In this document: positions 38,836 through 46,933 of the stretch, one piece after another
How positions within the stretch are numbered: position 1 is the first letter of the stretch
Layout of the letters: the number at the start of each line of letters is the position of its first letter
Origin: Dysgonomonas sp. PF1-14
Lineage (GTDB): Bacteria > Bacteroidota > Bacteroidia > Bacteroidales > Dysgonomonadaceae
DNA: 64,000 nt
Assembly (NCBI RefSeq): GCF_029892965.1
Contig: NZ_JARXWN010000010.1
Coordinates: 115,350 to 179,349 of the forward strand
Reading direction: 5' to 3'
The notes under the pieces: model-generated
What the model was told of the DNA's origin: nothing
The model's input: only the letters and a program-made list of their open reading frames with translations
Database searches by the model: none
Translations under genes and position numbers: made by a program

Positions 38836-39489
38836 TTATACGATACTCTTTAGCTTGTGGATCATTTCTGTAGGATTGGCATCTGCAAATACAGCATTAC
38901 CCGCCACCAATACATCTGCTCCGGCATCTATCAGGCGTTTTCCTGTTTCCAGATTCACGCCGCCGTCTACTTCTATCAGTGTATGCAGATTACGTTTCAG
39001 TATCATTTCTTTCAGTCGTGCCACTTTAGTTAGAGAATGCTCTATAAACTTCTGCCCTCCGAATCCGGGATTCACCGTCATCAATAGTACCATATCCACA
39101 TCTTGCAGAATATCTTCGAGCAACGATACAGGCGTATGCGGATTGAGTGTCACTCCGGCCTTCATTCCGGCATCGTGGATAGCACCTACCACGCGGTGGA
39201 GATGGGTACAAGCCTCATAGTGCACATTCATCATATAAGCTCCGGCATCTTTCACCTGCGCGATATACTTATCGGGGTTGACAATCATCAGGTGAACATC
39301 CAGCGGCTTCTTGGCAATCTTACTGATCTGCTTTATGATAGGAAAACCAAACGATATATTAGGAACAAAGGTACCATCCATTACATCGCAGTGAAACCAG
39401 TCGGCTTCGCTGTTGTTTATCATTTCTATATCGGCAGACAGATTGAGGAAGTCGGCAGACAGAAGAGAAGGTGCTATTTTATGGCTCAT
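38836..39489 (-). CDS. rpe: Ribulose-phosphate 3-epimerase
   Basis: A TIM-barrel enzyme of 217 residues that interconverts ribulose-5-phosphate and xylulose-5-phosphate. IAPSLLSADF, HCDVMDGTFVPNISFG, LDVHLMI and TVNPGFGGQKFI give the metal and phosphate sites, ending VDGGVNLETG and ADVLVAGNAVF. The frame remains open for 25 codons upstream, but MSHKIAPSLLSADF is the standard start, so I used that ATG. Confidence 0.95.
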   Translation of the reverse strand: MSHKIAPSLLSADFLNLSADIEMINNSEADWFHCDVMDGTFVPNISFGFPIIKQISKIAKKPLDVHLMIVNPDKYIAQVKDAGAYMMNVHYEACTHLHRVVGAIHDAGMKAGVTLNPHTPVSLLEDILQDVDMVLLMTVNPGFGGQKFIEHSLTKVARLKEMILKRNLHTLIEVDGGVNLETGKRLIDAGADVLVAGNAVFADANPTEMIHKLKSIV

Positions 39490-39608
39490 AATGGTTGTTT
39501 TTATAGATCTGAAATATGAATGTAAATGTATAGAAAAAGGCTTATATAAACAAAAAAGGCACAAACTATAACTGCCTGTACCTTCTCTGCCCTTAGTATA
39601 AGGACCAA

Positions 39609-39764
39609 TTAATTAACACAAATTTCGTTGACTGCTCTCGGCAGCGATTTCTCTACATAATATGCTCTTGCAAATTGTCTTAAGAAATCCAGTGTTTTTT
39701 CAGAAGGTGCGACAACCTCCTTTTGTTTCTTACCAACGTTCTTCGGAGTAAAGACTTTTTTCAT
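39609..39764 (-). CDS. Small conserved Bacteroidales protein (51 aa)
   Basis: A 51-residue open frame reading MKKVFTPKNVGKKQKEV at the start and YYVEKSLPRAVNEICVN at the end, with TLDFLRQFARAYY in the middle. It is basic at the N-terminus, has one amphipathic helix and no signal peptide. The pattern, a lysine-rich head followed by a helix and a C-terminal CVN, is one I associate with a small Bacteroidales family of unknown function; I cannot confirm that here. It lies between rpe and nspC on the same strand. Confidence 0.6.
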   Translation of the reverse strand: MKKVFTPKNVGKKQKEVVAPSEKTLDFLRQFARAYYVEKSLPRAVNEICVN

Positions 39765-39876
39765 AGGCGATCCCCTTGTTCTTTAAGTTCTTTTTAGTTC
39801 TTCTAGTTTTCTAATAAAGAAACGCCCTTATATAAGTCTTATTGTCTACAGTCTTATTTTTAACATTTTACGGATA

Positions 39877-41019
39877 TTAACTCATCCGGTTTTTATAATC
39901 TTCATAATCAAATTCACGATATATTTCCAACTGGTTATACTTGTTCCATAAAGCAATGGCAGGGTGCGATATACCATTAAACATGGTTGTTTTCACAATT
40001 GTATAATGGATCATATCTTCAAATATTATTTTATCACCTACCAGAAGCGGCTCATCAAACGACCATTCTCCGATAAAGTCGCCACTCAGGCAACTGCTTC
40101 CTCCCATGCGATAGGTAGGACGGCCTTCCACAGGTTCGTGGTATGCCCCTCTGATTCGAGGCTTATACGGCATTTCGAGGCAATCGGGCATGTGGCATGC
40201 AAACGACACATCCAGTATAGCGGTCTTTATTCCCCTGTTTTCTACAATGTCTACTACAGTAGATACCAATACGCCTGTTTCCCATGCAAAAGCACTACCA
40301 GGTTCCATTATGATTTCCAGATTCGGATACTTTGCCTTGAACGACTGCAACACGCGGATAAGATGTTCCACATCGTAATCTTTACGGGTCATCAGATGTC
40401 CGCCTCCCATATTGAACCATTTTACTTTTGGCAACAGGTGTCCGAATTTCTGTTCTATCACTTCCAATGTTTTTTCCAGATCGTAAGAGGACGATTCGCA
40501 GAGGGTATGAAAATGTAGCCCCTCTATTCCTTCTGGCAACTCATTTCCAAGTTGCTCGACAGATACCCCTAGACGCGATCCGGGAGTCGCCGGATTATAT
40601 AGATCGGTTTCCACCACCGAGTATTCAGGATTGATACGCAGACCGCATGAAACTTTCTTCCTGTATTTCAGGGTTTCGGGATAGAAACGCTCGAACTGTG
40701 ACAGCGAGTTGAATGTAATATGGCTGCTGTAACGCATAAACACCGGGAAATTTTCGGCTGTATAAGCCGGAGAAAAAGTATGCGCCAAACTGCCCATTTC
40801 TTCAAATGCCAACTGTGCCTCAAAAACAGAACTTGCCGTAGAATAAGGGACATATTCCCTGATAATAGGGAACGACTTCCACATGGCAAAAGCCTTAAAA
40901 GCAAGTATAATATTTACTCCGGCTCTTTCTTTTACCGATTTTATTAGAGACAGGTTTTTTCTCAGCAATTCCTCTTCCATCACAAAACAAGGTGATGGTA
41001 TTTTATTTATTTCAATCAT
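39877..41019 (-). CDS. nspC: Carboxynorspermidine decarboxylase
   Basis: A 380-residue PLP-dependent fold-III decarboxylase, producing norspermidine or spermidine from the carboxy precursor. The PLP lysine is in LAFKAFAMW (about residues 40-48), and CGLRINPEYSVVETDLYNP and HFHTLCESSSYDLEKT are typical of NspC. The C-terminal half has the MGGSSCLSGDFIGEW active-site motif supplied across the dimer. The partner carboxynorspermidine synthase gene is not in this window. Confidence 0.92.
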   Translation of the reverse strand: MIEINKIPSPCFVMEEELLRKNLSLIKSVKERAGVNIILAFKAFAMWKSFPIIREYVPYSTASSVFEAQLAFEEMGSLAHTFSPAYTAENFPVFMRYSSHITFNSLSQFERFYPETLKYRKKVSCGLRINPEYSVVETDLYNPATPGSRLGVSVEQLGNELPEGIEGLHFHTLCESSSYDLEKTLEVIEQKFGHLLPKVKWFNMGGGHLMTRKDYDVEHLIRVLQSFKAKYPNLEIIMEPGSAFAWETGVLVSTVVDIVENRGIKTAILDVSFACHMPDCLEMPYKPRIRGAYHEPVEGRPTYRMGGSSCLSGDFIGEWSFDEPLLVGDKIIFEDMIHYTIVKTTMFNGISHPAIALWNKYNQLEIYREFDYEDYKNRMS

Positions 41020-41068
41020 CTGTTAAAACTCTTTTTTCATTTTGAAGCCCAAAGATATTAATTTTTTA

Positions 41069-41264
41069 ATGTCTGTTTAAATTTTATGGCTTATCTTTTT
41101 TAGAGTTGCTTTGAGATGGATTTTTTAGTTTTTACTAGCAGATTCAGCGAGCTGAATCAAGAGGAAAAAATGAAAAACACGCTCAAATGAACAGAAAAAA
41201 GTAGCCAAGAATTATATAAATAAAAACAATAATAAAAAATTTCGTTAAAATTTAAACAGACTCT
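41069..41264. repeat. AGAGYCTGTTTAAAT MITE, copy A
   Basis: An element of about 196 bases with terminal inverted repeats: GTCTGTTTAAATTTTA at 41071-41086 and its complement TAAAATTTAAACAGAC at 41246-41261. Its centre has a perfect eight-base hairpin (GATTCAGC/GCTGAATC). It shares ends and layout, but not much internal sequence, with the copies at 56329 and 61047. It accounts for most of the 41020-41388 gap; the remaining ~120 bases precede the next gene and show nothing clear. Confidence 0.75.
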
Positions 41265-41388
41265 TAATCTATAATGCTTATCTTAGCAAACTGAATACGC
41301 AATCTATATGAGTCCGGAATGCCATTAACATATAGATAAACGAAAGGAAATTACGTTACGAATATACACAAACTAAGACAAACAAGAC

Positions 41389-42063
41389 ATGCGTACCATT
41401 TATCAGAAGATCATTCTGCTGCCTATTCTATTATGCAGCCAGTTTGCAGTCAATGCACAGACTGCTGTTACCGAAGTTTATCCGAACTACAAAATCACCA
41501 TCAACAAGGAACGGCTCGATGTCGATTCTCACCGCAACAGGTATAACGGCTCGATGCTCGATTATAGCTATCGAAAGTCGGACGGCACCACAATCCGGAT
41601 AAAGTCGTTCCAGAACGATGCCGGATTTGAAGTAGTAGAAACTCCGCCGGAGCCGGCAATACATTATGTATATAAAAGATTCTACGCCGACGGTAATCTG
41701 AAAGAGATGGGCGTATTCCTGCCACGACAAGTGAAAGTCGGCAAATGGATGGAATGCGACGACTATGGCCGTTGTACGATCATCAATCACGAGATTGAGC
41801 GCGATGCCTACGGATACAATGATGTACTCGAGTACCTGAGAATGAGAGGCCATTACATGCCGCTAGACGACAACAAGTGGAAATGCTCTTTCTGGCATTC
41901 CCCCGACGGTCATACATGGGGTACCAGAGTAGACCGCAACGATGAGCAATATAAGATGTACACCTTCGACGATAAGGGGAAAGAAGATGTAAGGGAAAAC
42001 GACCTGTTCCCAAACAAAACGACTTATCAACTCGACCTTATGTACAAACCGGGGGAGCAATAA
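41389..42063 (+). CDS. Exported protein of unknown function
   Basis: A 224-residue protein with a signal peptide (IILLPILLCSQFAVNA, cut before QTA). The mature region is rich in tyrosine, aspartate and arginine and contains a section FYADGNLKEMGVFLPRQVKV that resembles the MORN-like toxin-antitoxin-associated repeat (YxxGxL..G). I do not recognise the family. It probably stays in the periplasm. It is 49 bases upstream of the thiamine pyrophosphokinase gene. Confidence 0.7.
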   Translation: MRTIYQKIILLPILLCSQFAVNAQTAVTEVYPNYKITINKERLDVDSHRNRYNGSMLDYSYRKSDGTTIRIKSFQNDAGFEVVETPPEPAIHYVYKRFYADGNLKEMGVFLPRQVKVGKWMECDDYGRCTIINHEIERDAYGYNDVLEYLRMRGHYMPLDDNKWKCSFWHSPDGHTWGTRVDRNDEQYKMYTFDDKGKEDVRENDLFPNKTTYQLDLMYKPGEQ

Positions 42064-42112
42064 TAGAAAACAATTCGCTAATTTTGCTGTTCTATTAGAT
42101 TAAACTACCCGA

Positions 42113-42757
42113 ATGAAGAAATACATACTGCCGGACACAAACCGGCAAACAGATACAGTAATATTAGCCAATGGGGAATTTCCCTCTCATCCTATAGCAC
42201 TGTCGCTGCTCAACAACTGTAAATACCTTGTGTGCTGCGATGGTGCTATCAACAATCTGGTAAAGGCAGGCAAACGGCCTGATGCCATTGTGGGCGACTG
42301 CGATTCGTTATCGGGGGAAAACCTCGTACGCTTTGCCGATATCATTCACCGCATACCCGAACAGGAAACCAACGACCTGACAAAAGCAGTACACTTTTGC
42401 CTGCAACAGGGGCGAACCAAGCTCACCATACTGGGTGCGACAGGTAAGCGCGAAGACCATACCATTGCCAATGTGAGTCTGCTGTGCGAATATATGAAAG
42501 ATGCCGATGTGGAAATGATCACAGACTATGGCATATTTAATGCAATAGACACCCCATCTTCATTCGAGAGCAGAGCAGGGCAACAGGTTTCACTGTTTTG
42601 TATCGACCAGTGCAAACTGACATCCCACAACCTTGTATATCCTATCAAAGACCAAATATTCACCAACTGGTGGCAGGCAACCCTCAACGAATCAGAGGGC
42701 GAACAATTCCGTATAGATACCGATGGCAGAGTGGTTGTTTACCGCGTGTTCGTTTAG
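42113..42757 (+). CDS. Thiamine pyrophosphokinase
   Basis: A 214-residue enzyme that converts thiamine to thiamine diphosphate with ATP. LVCCDGAINNL, PDAIVGDCDSLS, EQETNDLTKAVHF and LGATGKREDHTIAN match the TPK catalytic domain in order; the last carries the conserved Arg-Glu-Asp-His. A beta-rich thiamine-binding C-terminal domain follows. No TPP riboswitch is visible upstream. The repeat element that hosts the prophage begins a few bases after the stop codon. Confidence 0.9.
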   Translation: MKKYILPDTNRQTDTVILANGEFPSHPIALSLLNNCKYLVCCDGAINNLVKAGKRPDAIVGDCDSLSGENLVRFADIIHRIPEQETNDLTKAVHFCLQQGRTKLTILGATGKREDHTIANVSLLCEYMKDADVEMITDYGIFNAIDTPSSFESRAGQQVSLFCIDQCKLTSHNLVYPIKDQIFTNWWQATLNESEGEQFRIDTDGRVVVYRVFV

Positions 42758-42760
42758 ACT

Positions 42761-43356
42761 AATTATGCCAATCAGTATTTGAGATTGTATTCAATAATCG
42801 TTCGATTTGTATAACCTCAATCTTAGTCTGGAGTTAATAGATTTAGCTCATTACTAACGCACACTCCTGTGCTTGTTTTTACTTTTGCATCGCCCAAAAG
42901 TAAACAAAAGTCTAGTGCTTCGCTCCTCAGCGACCTGTCAACGGTTTGACGGCTGAAGGGGACAAACGGGCTATCGCCCCATCCCCTTCTACGCCACCTG
43001 CACCGGACAGGTGCCCGCTTGCGGAGCTAATGCACAGAGTCGCACGCGCCGACAAGGCAGGGTAATCGTCACTCAATCGAGCGTCAGCACGCGCCATTAG
43101 CTTTATGGACGGGGCACCCGTAGGGTGAGAAAGGCGTAAAACAAAAACGTGTTTGAGCTTAACCGTTGATTGGAACAATACAAAGTTGTGAGCGAGTTTT
43201 TTTGTTTAGCCTTTGAGCCCTCTAACGGGTCGTCCTATGAAGCGGGGCGCTAAAGACTTTTTGATTCCTTTTGCGGCTTCGGGCAAAAGGAATGCAAGCA
43301 ATCTGTGATTGCGCGCAGTAGAATATAATAGAACATATAATTTCAACTACTGATTC
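42761..43356. repeat. ~600 bp inverted-repeat element, copy 2 (interrupted by the prophage)
   Basis: An inverted copy of 23382-23987. The left terminal repeat reads AATTATGCCAATCAGTA. The right one reads TACTGATTC up to 43356 and then stops; its continuation GCATTAATT is found at 54142-54150, on the other side of the prophage. Rejoining the two pieces restores an end complementary to the left one, which shows where the prophage entered. The GC-rich interior has no convincing gene. Confidence 0.8.
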
Positions 43357-43367
43357 CTTTAGATTTG
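43344..43367 (+). other. Left attachment site (attL)
   Basis: Host sequence TACTGAT, a TC core at 43355-43356, then element sequence CTTTAGATTTG. The host half equals the left target guide of the predicted bridge RNA (43690-43699). The element half CCTTTA (43356-43361) is the exact complement of the right donor guide TAAAGG (43781-43786). Confidence 0.75.
43360..43367 (+). promoter_or_regulatory. -7 box of a junction promoter, completed only in the circular form
   Basis: TAGATTTG matches TAnnTTTG three bases inside the left end of the element. In the chromosome there is no TTTG at the correct distance upstream. When the ends are joined, TTTG at 54121-54124 would lie 20 bases upstream, a good -33/-7 pair. 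It would drive the 65-residue gene, the bridge RNA and the recombinase. Confidence 0.6.
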
Positions 43368-43410
43368 CACTATGTTAAATCAATCACAAATCATTTTAAA
43401 TTAAAGAATT

Positions 43411-43608
43411 ATGAAAGTAACGCGTGTAACTCAAAAAGAAGTAGTAGATAGGACTTATCGCTTCCGTCGTGACAATGACGAACATGTTCTTAAATTCTAT
43501 TGTGACAAATGGTTGAAAACGGCTAACACGCGTTTTCTTCTACTTTACAAAGACGAATATTATATGTTAAACGGTTTCCGCGTTTTTGGTCTTTTAGATC
43601 GTGTTTAA
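43411..43608 (+). CDS. Small basic phage protein of unknown function (65 aa)
   Basis: A 65-residue protein, first gene of the element: MKVTRVTQKEVVDRTYRF at the start, then HVLKFYCDKWLKTANTRFL. It is positively charged at the N-terminus with no membrane segment or known motif. It lies between the junction promoter and the bridge-RNA region, so it may act in regulating integration or may bind nucleic acid; that is only a positional guess. I do not recognise the family. Confidence 0.65.
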   Translation: MKVTRVTQKEVVDRTYRFRRDNDEHVLKFYCDKWLKTANTRFLLLYKDEYYMLNGFRVFGLLDRV

Positions 43609-43659
43609 CTCGAAAAAATTCATTTTGAAAACAAATATATGTGTTCTTTATTTCTATAA

Positions 43660-43830
43660 ATGATTTGACCTGAAAGGGGGGTGAACTATTACTGATTCGA
43701 GCATTTTACTGCTATTATGCGATTTAGTCCCCCTTTTCTTTTTGTTGACAGGTCTATGTAGAAATTTAGTTTTGAACTATTAAAGGTGTTAGATAACTCA
43801 ACTCTGGTCAAATTGTGTATCTATTAACTA
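43660..43830 (+). ncRNA. Predicted IS110-type bridge RNA
   Basis: No gene lies between 43609 and 43844. An outer stem pairs GACCTG (43667-43672) with CAGGTC (43749-43754) and AAAGGGGG (43673-43680) with CCCCCTTT (43729-43736). Inside is an internal loop closed by a small hairpin AGCA/TGCT (43700-43703, 43710-43713). The loop's two sides read TACTGATTCG (43690-43699) and TTATGCGA (43715-43722), the two halves of the target. A second loop, closed by TAGTT/AACTA (43767-43771, 43775-43779), has sides TAGAAATT (43759-43766) and TAAAGG (43781-43786), matching the element's right and left ends. This is the target-loop then donor-loop order known for IS621. Ends are approximate. Confidence 0.75.
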
Positions 43831-43844
43831 TTAATTAATTAGAC

Positions 43845-44837
43845 ATGAAAGAGCATTTTATTGGTATTGACATTTCAAAAAAAACATTGGATATCTGCAT
43901 TTATAATGCTGTCCATAATTTGCCAGAAAATTACTTGTGTATAGCAAATAATTTGACTGGTTTTAAACAATTTTCCAAATGGCTTAAATCGAAGAAAGTT
44001 GATTTTAGTTCTGTTGTTGTTTGTATGGAGCATACCGGTATATATAATTTGGATATCAGTTTGTTTTTAGAGGAATTAAGTATTGATTATGTTGCTGTTT
44101 CCGGTCTTGTTATTCGCCGTTCTCTCGGTTTTGCTCGTGGTAAAACTGATATGCTGGACGCTTACCGTATTTCCCGTTATTGCTACCTGTTACGTGATGA
44201 ACATGTCTATACGCGTCAAAAGAGTAAGAATTTGTTGCGTATTCGCGAGCTTATTTCGGAGCGCAGGAATTACATTAAACGTTCTGTTCAGATTAAAGGC
44301 TATTTAACTGAGTATAAGAATAAAAAAGATGAATCTTCATTGTCCCGCTATAAAACTGAATTAGATTTAATCAGTTCTTTTGTTAAGGATATAGAAAAAG
44401 AAATTCTGTCTTTGGTCTCTGCTGATTCCTGTTTGCAATCTTCTTATACGTTACTTACTAGTATTGTTGGTGTTTCTCTTGTAAATGCCGTTAATATCAT
44501 TCTTTATACAAATAATTTCACATCGTTTAATAATGCCCGGTCTTATGCTTGCTATTGCGGTGTTGCTCCGTTTGGCAGACAGTCCGGTACAAGTATTCAC
44601 TCTGCACCTCGAGTCAGTAAGCAATGTAATCATTTGCTTAAGGCTGAACTTTCGCAGGCAGCTTTGTCCGCTTCCCGTTTTGATGCTGAAATTCGTCTTT
44701 ATTATCAACGTAAAATTGCTGCGGGTAAGCATCATGGCTCTGTGATGAATGCTATTAAGTTTAAGCTTATATGTAGAATGTTTGCGGTTATTAAGCGTGG
44801 TAGTCCGTTCGTAAAATTAGGCGGTTTCGCCTCATAA
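43845..44837 (+). CDS. IS110-family DEDD transposase acting as the phage integrase
   Basis: A 330-residue recombinase. The N-terminal RuvC-like domain starts HFIGIDISKKTLDICI (first Asp), then CMEHTGIYN (Glu) and KTDMLDAYRI (two Asp), completing the DEDD set. The C-terminal Tnp_20 domain has GVAPFGRQSGTSIHSAPR, which carries the catalytic serine. Known IS110 enzymes use an RNA from their own flank to pair donor and target DNA. A related enzyme mobilises Neisseria filamentous phages. There is no second integrase in the element, so this one most likely inserts and excises it. Both active-site sets look intact. Confidence 0.9.
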   Translation: MKEHFIGIDISKKTLDICIYNAVHNLPENYLCIANNLTGFKQFSKWLKSKKVDFSSVVVCMEHTGIYNLDISLFLEELSIDYVAVSGLVIRRSLGFARGKTDMLDAYRISRYCYLLRDEHVYTRQKSKNLLRIRELISERRNYIKRSVQIKGYLTEYKNKKDESSLSRYKTELDLISSFVKDIEKEILSLVSADSCLQSSYTLLTSIVGVSLVNAVNIILYTNNFTSFNNARSYACYCGVAPFGRQSGTSIHSAPRVSKQCNHLLKAELSQAALSASRFDAEIRLYYQRKIAAGKHHGSVMNAIKFKLICRMFAVIKRGSPFVKLGGFAS

Positions 44838-44881
44838 AATATTGTTTTGTTTTTATTGTTTTATTTAATTTTTAATTAGTT

Positions 44882-45724
44882 ATGAGAGTTTACAACAAAG
44901 ATTCCAATATTGCAGACTTGCAAGTTGAGAATGGTACGTTTTTTCTTTTGTTCGATGTAACAAAGACTACCGGTGCTGCCAGTTTACCGGCTTTCTTTGG
45001 TGATCTTAATTTGCCTACTTCCGATACGTTGAAAGTATTATATACTTCACGTACAGGTGGACAAAGGTCGTTAATCCCGTCACTGCCTGTTCTTCCTTTG
45101 GCTATTGCCGGTACTATGGGCCCACAACACATAAAGTGTTATTTCGATTCAAATGGTAACATTAATCGCGTTGTATTCCCTGTTATGATCGGTGCGGGCG
45201 GTGCTCTGACGCTTGACAATAATAGTTATCTGTCGGTAAGTACAAACTTTGGCAATTTGGCTTCCACTGCTTCCGGCAATGAAAAATCATTGCGCATCTA
45301 TGCCGTTGATACTGTCAAGTCGAATTTTGCATTTATGTATGAGTCCATACATTTAAATGCGTCTTCACAAAAGGCTATTGACCTGACTAACAGTAATCAG
45401 TTGATTCTAAGCAAGGAAATACTTGACTTTCAGTTGCTCGCAAAAGACACACAATACTCTGTGAACTGGTCTGAACCTGAAATTGAAGCCGTTTCCCGCG
45501 CTCAAAATGATCTCCTTGCTATGTTCGGGAAAGACCTTGTCACTAATCGCACTATACAGGGTGCTTCTGTGGCTTCTAATCTTGGTTTTGAAGCTGTGGA
45601 AATCGCTTCCGGTGGCACTTATTATAATGCTATCGGTGTGAGTGACTTCATTACGGCTAAGGTTACCAGCCGTTACGACGACCGCGCCTATGTGCTTCGT
45701 GTTGTCGATACTTCTGTTATCTAA
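44882..45724 (+). CDS. Candidate major capsid protein
   Basis: A 280-residue protein with no signal peptide or membrane helix, rich in beta-forming stretches such as NGTFFLLFDVTKT, GNINRVVFPVMIG and YLSVSTNFGNL. Size, high beta content and position at the head of the structural genes fit a jelly-roll capsid protein; FLiP's double-barrel capsid protein is of similar length. Sequence alone does not prove the fold. The other possibility is a minor shell or spike-base protein, but no other gene in the element is a better capsid candidate. Confidence 0.5.
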   Translation: MRVYNKDSNIADLQVENGTFFLLFDVTKTTGAASLPAFFGDLNLPTSDTLKVLYTSRTGGQRSLIPSLPVLPLAIAGTMGPQHIKCYFDSNGNINRVVFPVMIGAGGALTLDNNSYLSVSTNFGNLASTASGNEKSLRIYAVDTVKSNFAFMYESIHLNASSQKAIDLTNSNQLILSKEILDFQLLAKDTQYSVNWSEPEIEAVSRAQNDLLAMFGKDLVTNRTIQGASVASNLGFEAVEIASGGTYYNAIGVSDFITAKVTSRYDDRAYVLRVVDTSVI

Positions 45725-45742
45725 TTACTAATACTTTTTGTT

Positions 45743-46690
45743 ATGGGTTTTCTAAGTGGTTTAGTTAAAGGCATCGGAAAGGCTGTAAGCACTGTTGTTA
45801 AGACCGGTTCAAAGGTCGTTGGCGGTGTTATTAAGGCTACTCCCGGTGTCGGTCAAATATATCAGGCTGCGACCTCTCTTGTCGGTCTTGACCCTGTCGA
45901 GGCTCTCGGTAATACGATTGCATCTGTTACCGGTGGTGGTAATATCGGGAATGATATTAAAGCCGGTCTTAATGAGGCTCTTATCGGTTCGGGTGGTCTT
46001 GTCGGCGTTATTTTCCCGTCTGCGCTTCAGCCCGGAGAGGAGTTACCGCAAACATCTGCTGATCCTCCGGGTGTATATACCTATGCTGACGGTTCCTACG
46101 CTTATACGGTAAATAATAATGGTACAGTTAGTTATAATCCTAGCGATTTGACTAACCCGCCCGTATCGGGTTCTGTTGCTCCGAACGGTTCTATTACTCC
46201 GATTCCTGCCAGTTTAAGCGCAAAGGCTGTCTATGTACAAACGTTGCTTGATTCTTATTCCAATCCTTTAGGTGTCGATAAGGCAAATATGACTATGAGT
46301 GCCGTTAATAATTTCGTTACGGGTCAAAATCCTTTGGATGGCGTGCAACAGAGTAATCTTATCGCATTAGATGTCATAAACAAAGACCCCGAAGCACTGA
46401 GTTATACGGCTCAAGCTTTATCGCAGGCTACGGGTAAAAGCGCCGTTGATTGGATTGCGATTCTTACCGGTCTTTGGAATACGGCAAAGGTTGCGAATAT
46501 ACCCGGTGTGAGCGATACGGTAAAACGTATTGAGGGTGAAATCCTTGTGCCTACCGTCACAAATATGGTCGAAGAGACTATTGTTCAAAAGATCAGCCGG
46601 TTTATCAAAGATAACATGCTGTTGGTGTTCGGTGGTGCTGTCGGTATCATTTTGTTGATTGTCTTTCTGTCGGGTCGCTCCCGCCGTTAA
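45743..46690 (+). CDS. Virion membrane-associated protein
   Basis: A 315-residue protein. The first 60 residues are glycine- and valine-rich and amphipathic (GLVKGIGKAVSTVVK, GVIKATPGVGQIYQAA), a pattern of membrane-active phage structural proteins. The middle is rich in Pro, Gly and Asn with a short beta region (VYTYADGSYAYTVNNNG). A clear transmembrane helix (NMLLVFGGAVGIILLIVFL) followed by SGRSRR ends the protein. It may anchor the shell to an internal membrane or form part of a genome-delivery device. I do not recognise the family. Confidence 0.55.
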   Translation: MGFLSGLVKGIGKAVSTVVKTGSKVVGGVIKATPGVGQIYQAATSLVGLDPVEALGNTIASVTGGGNIGNDIKAGLNEALIGSGGLVGVIFPSALQPGEELPQTSADPPGVYTYADGSYAYTVNNNGTVSYNPSDLTNPPVSGSVAPNGSITPIPASLSAKAVYVQTLLDSYSNPLGVDKANMTMSAVNNFVTGQNPLDGVQQSNLIALDVINKDPEALSYTAQALSQATGKSAVDWIAILTGLWNTAKVANIPGVSDTVKRIEGEILVPTVTNMVEETIVQKISRFIKDNMLLVFGGAVGIILLIVFLSGRSRR

Positions 46691-46701
46691 AAGCTGTAGT
46701 T

Positions 46702-46866
46702 ATGCCTATCAATATTATTTCTATTAATGCGCGTCTTGCTCAAAAAGACAAGCTTTCTGAGCGTCAGGTATGGCGTTTAGAATTTCGCAAAAGATTTTTG
46801 CAGGGTTCGACTGTGAAAGCGAAAAATAAGGCTTCTGTGTCTAATCCGAAAAGTGGTAAAAAATAA
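46702..46866 (+). CDS. Small highly basic phage protein (54 aa)
   Basis: A 54-residue frame that starts MPINIISINARLAQ and ends PKSGKK. About a quarter of the residues are Lys or Arg (RQVWRLEFRKRFLQ). It may bind DNA in the virion or help shell assembly. Its position between two structural genes, with an 11-base gap to the previous gene, supports it being real. No known family. Confidence 0.55.
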   Translation: MPINIISINARLAQKDKLSERQVWRLEFRKRFLQGSTVKAKNKASVSNPKSGKK

Positions 46867-46933
46867 ATATCGCTTTCAAGGTAAATAAAATTATTTGTTA
46901 AAATTTTAGTGTTAATAATTAAAAAGTTTGGTT

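Noticed and set aside
42927..43178. 83-residue minus-strand open frame within the large repeat
   Set aside because: Composition is biased by the GC-rich repeat, and the frame is not kept in the other copy at 23382-23987.
42758..43356. TPP riboswitch or tRNA gene near the thiamine pyrophosphokinase gene
   Set aside because: No TPP riboswitch core and no tRNA cloverleaf can be found; the sequence is the repeat element.
43667..43754. G-rich/C-rich stem followed by CTTTTCTTTTTG read as a plain terminator of the 65-residue gene
   Set aside because: The loop is about 48 bases, far too long for a normal terminator, and it contains sequences that match the target on both sides of the core. A dual role is possible.
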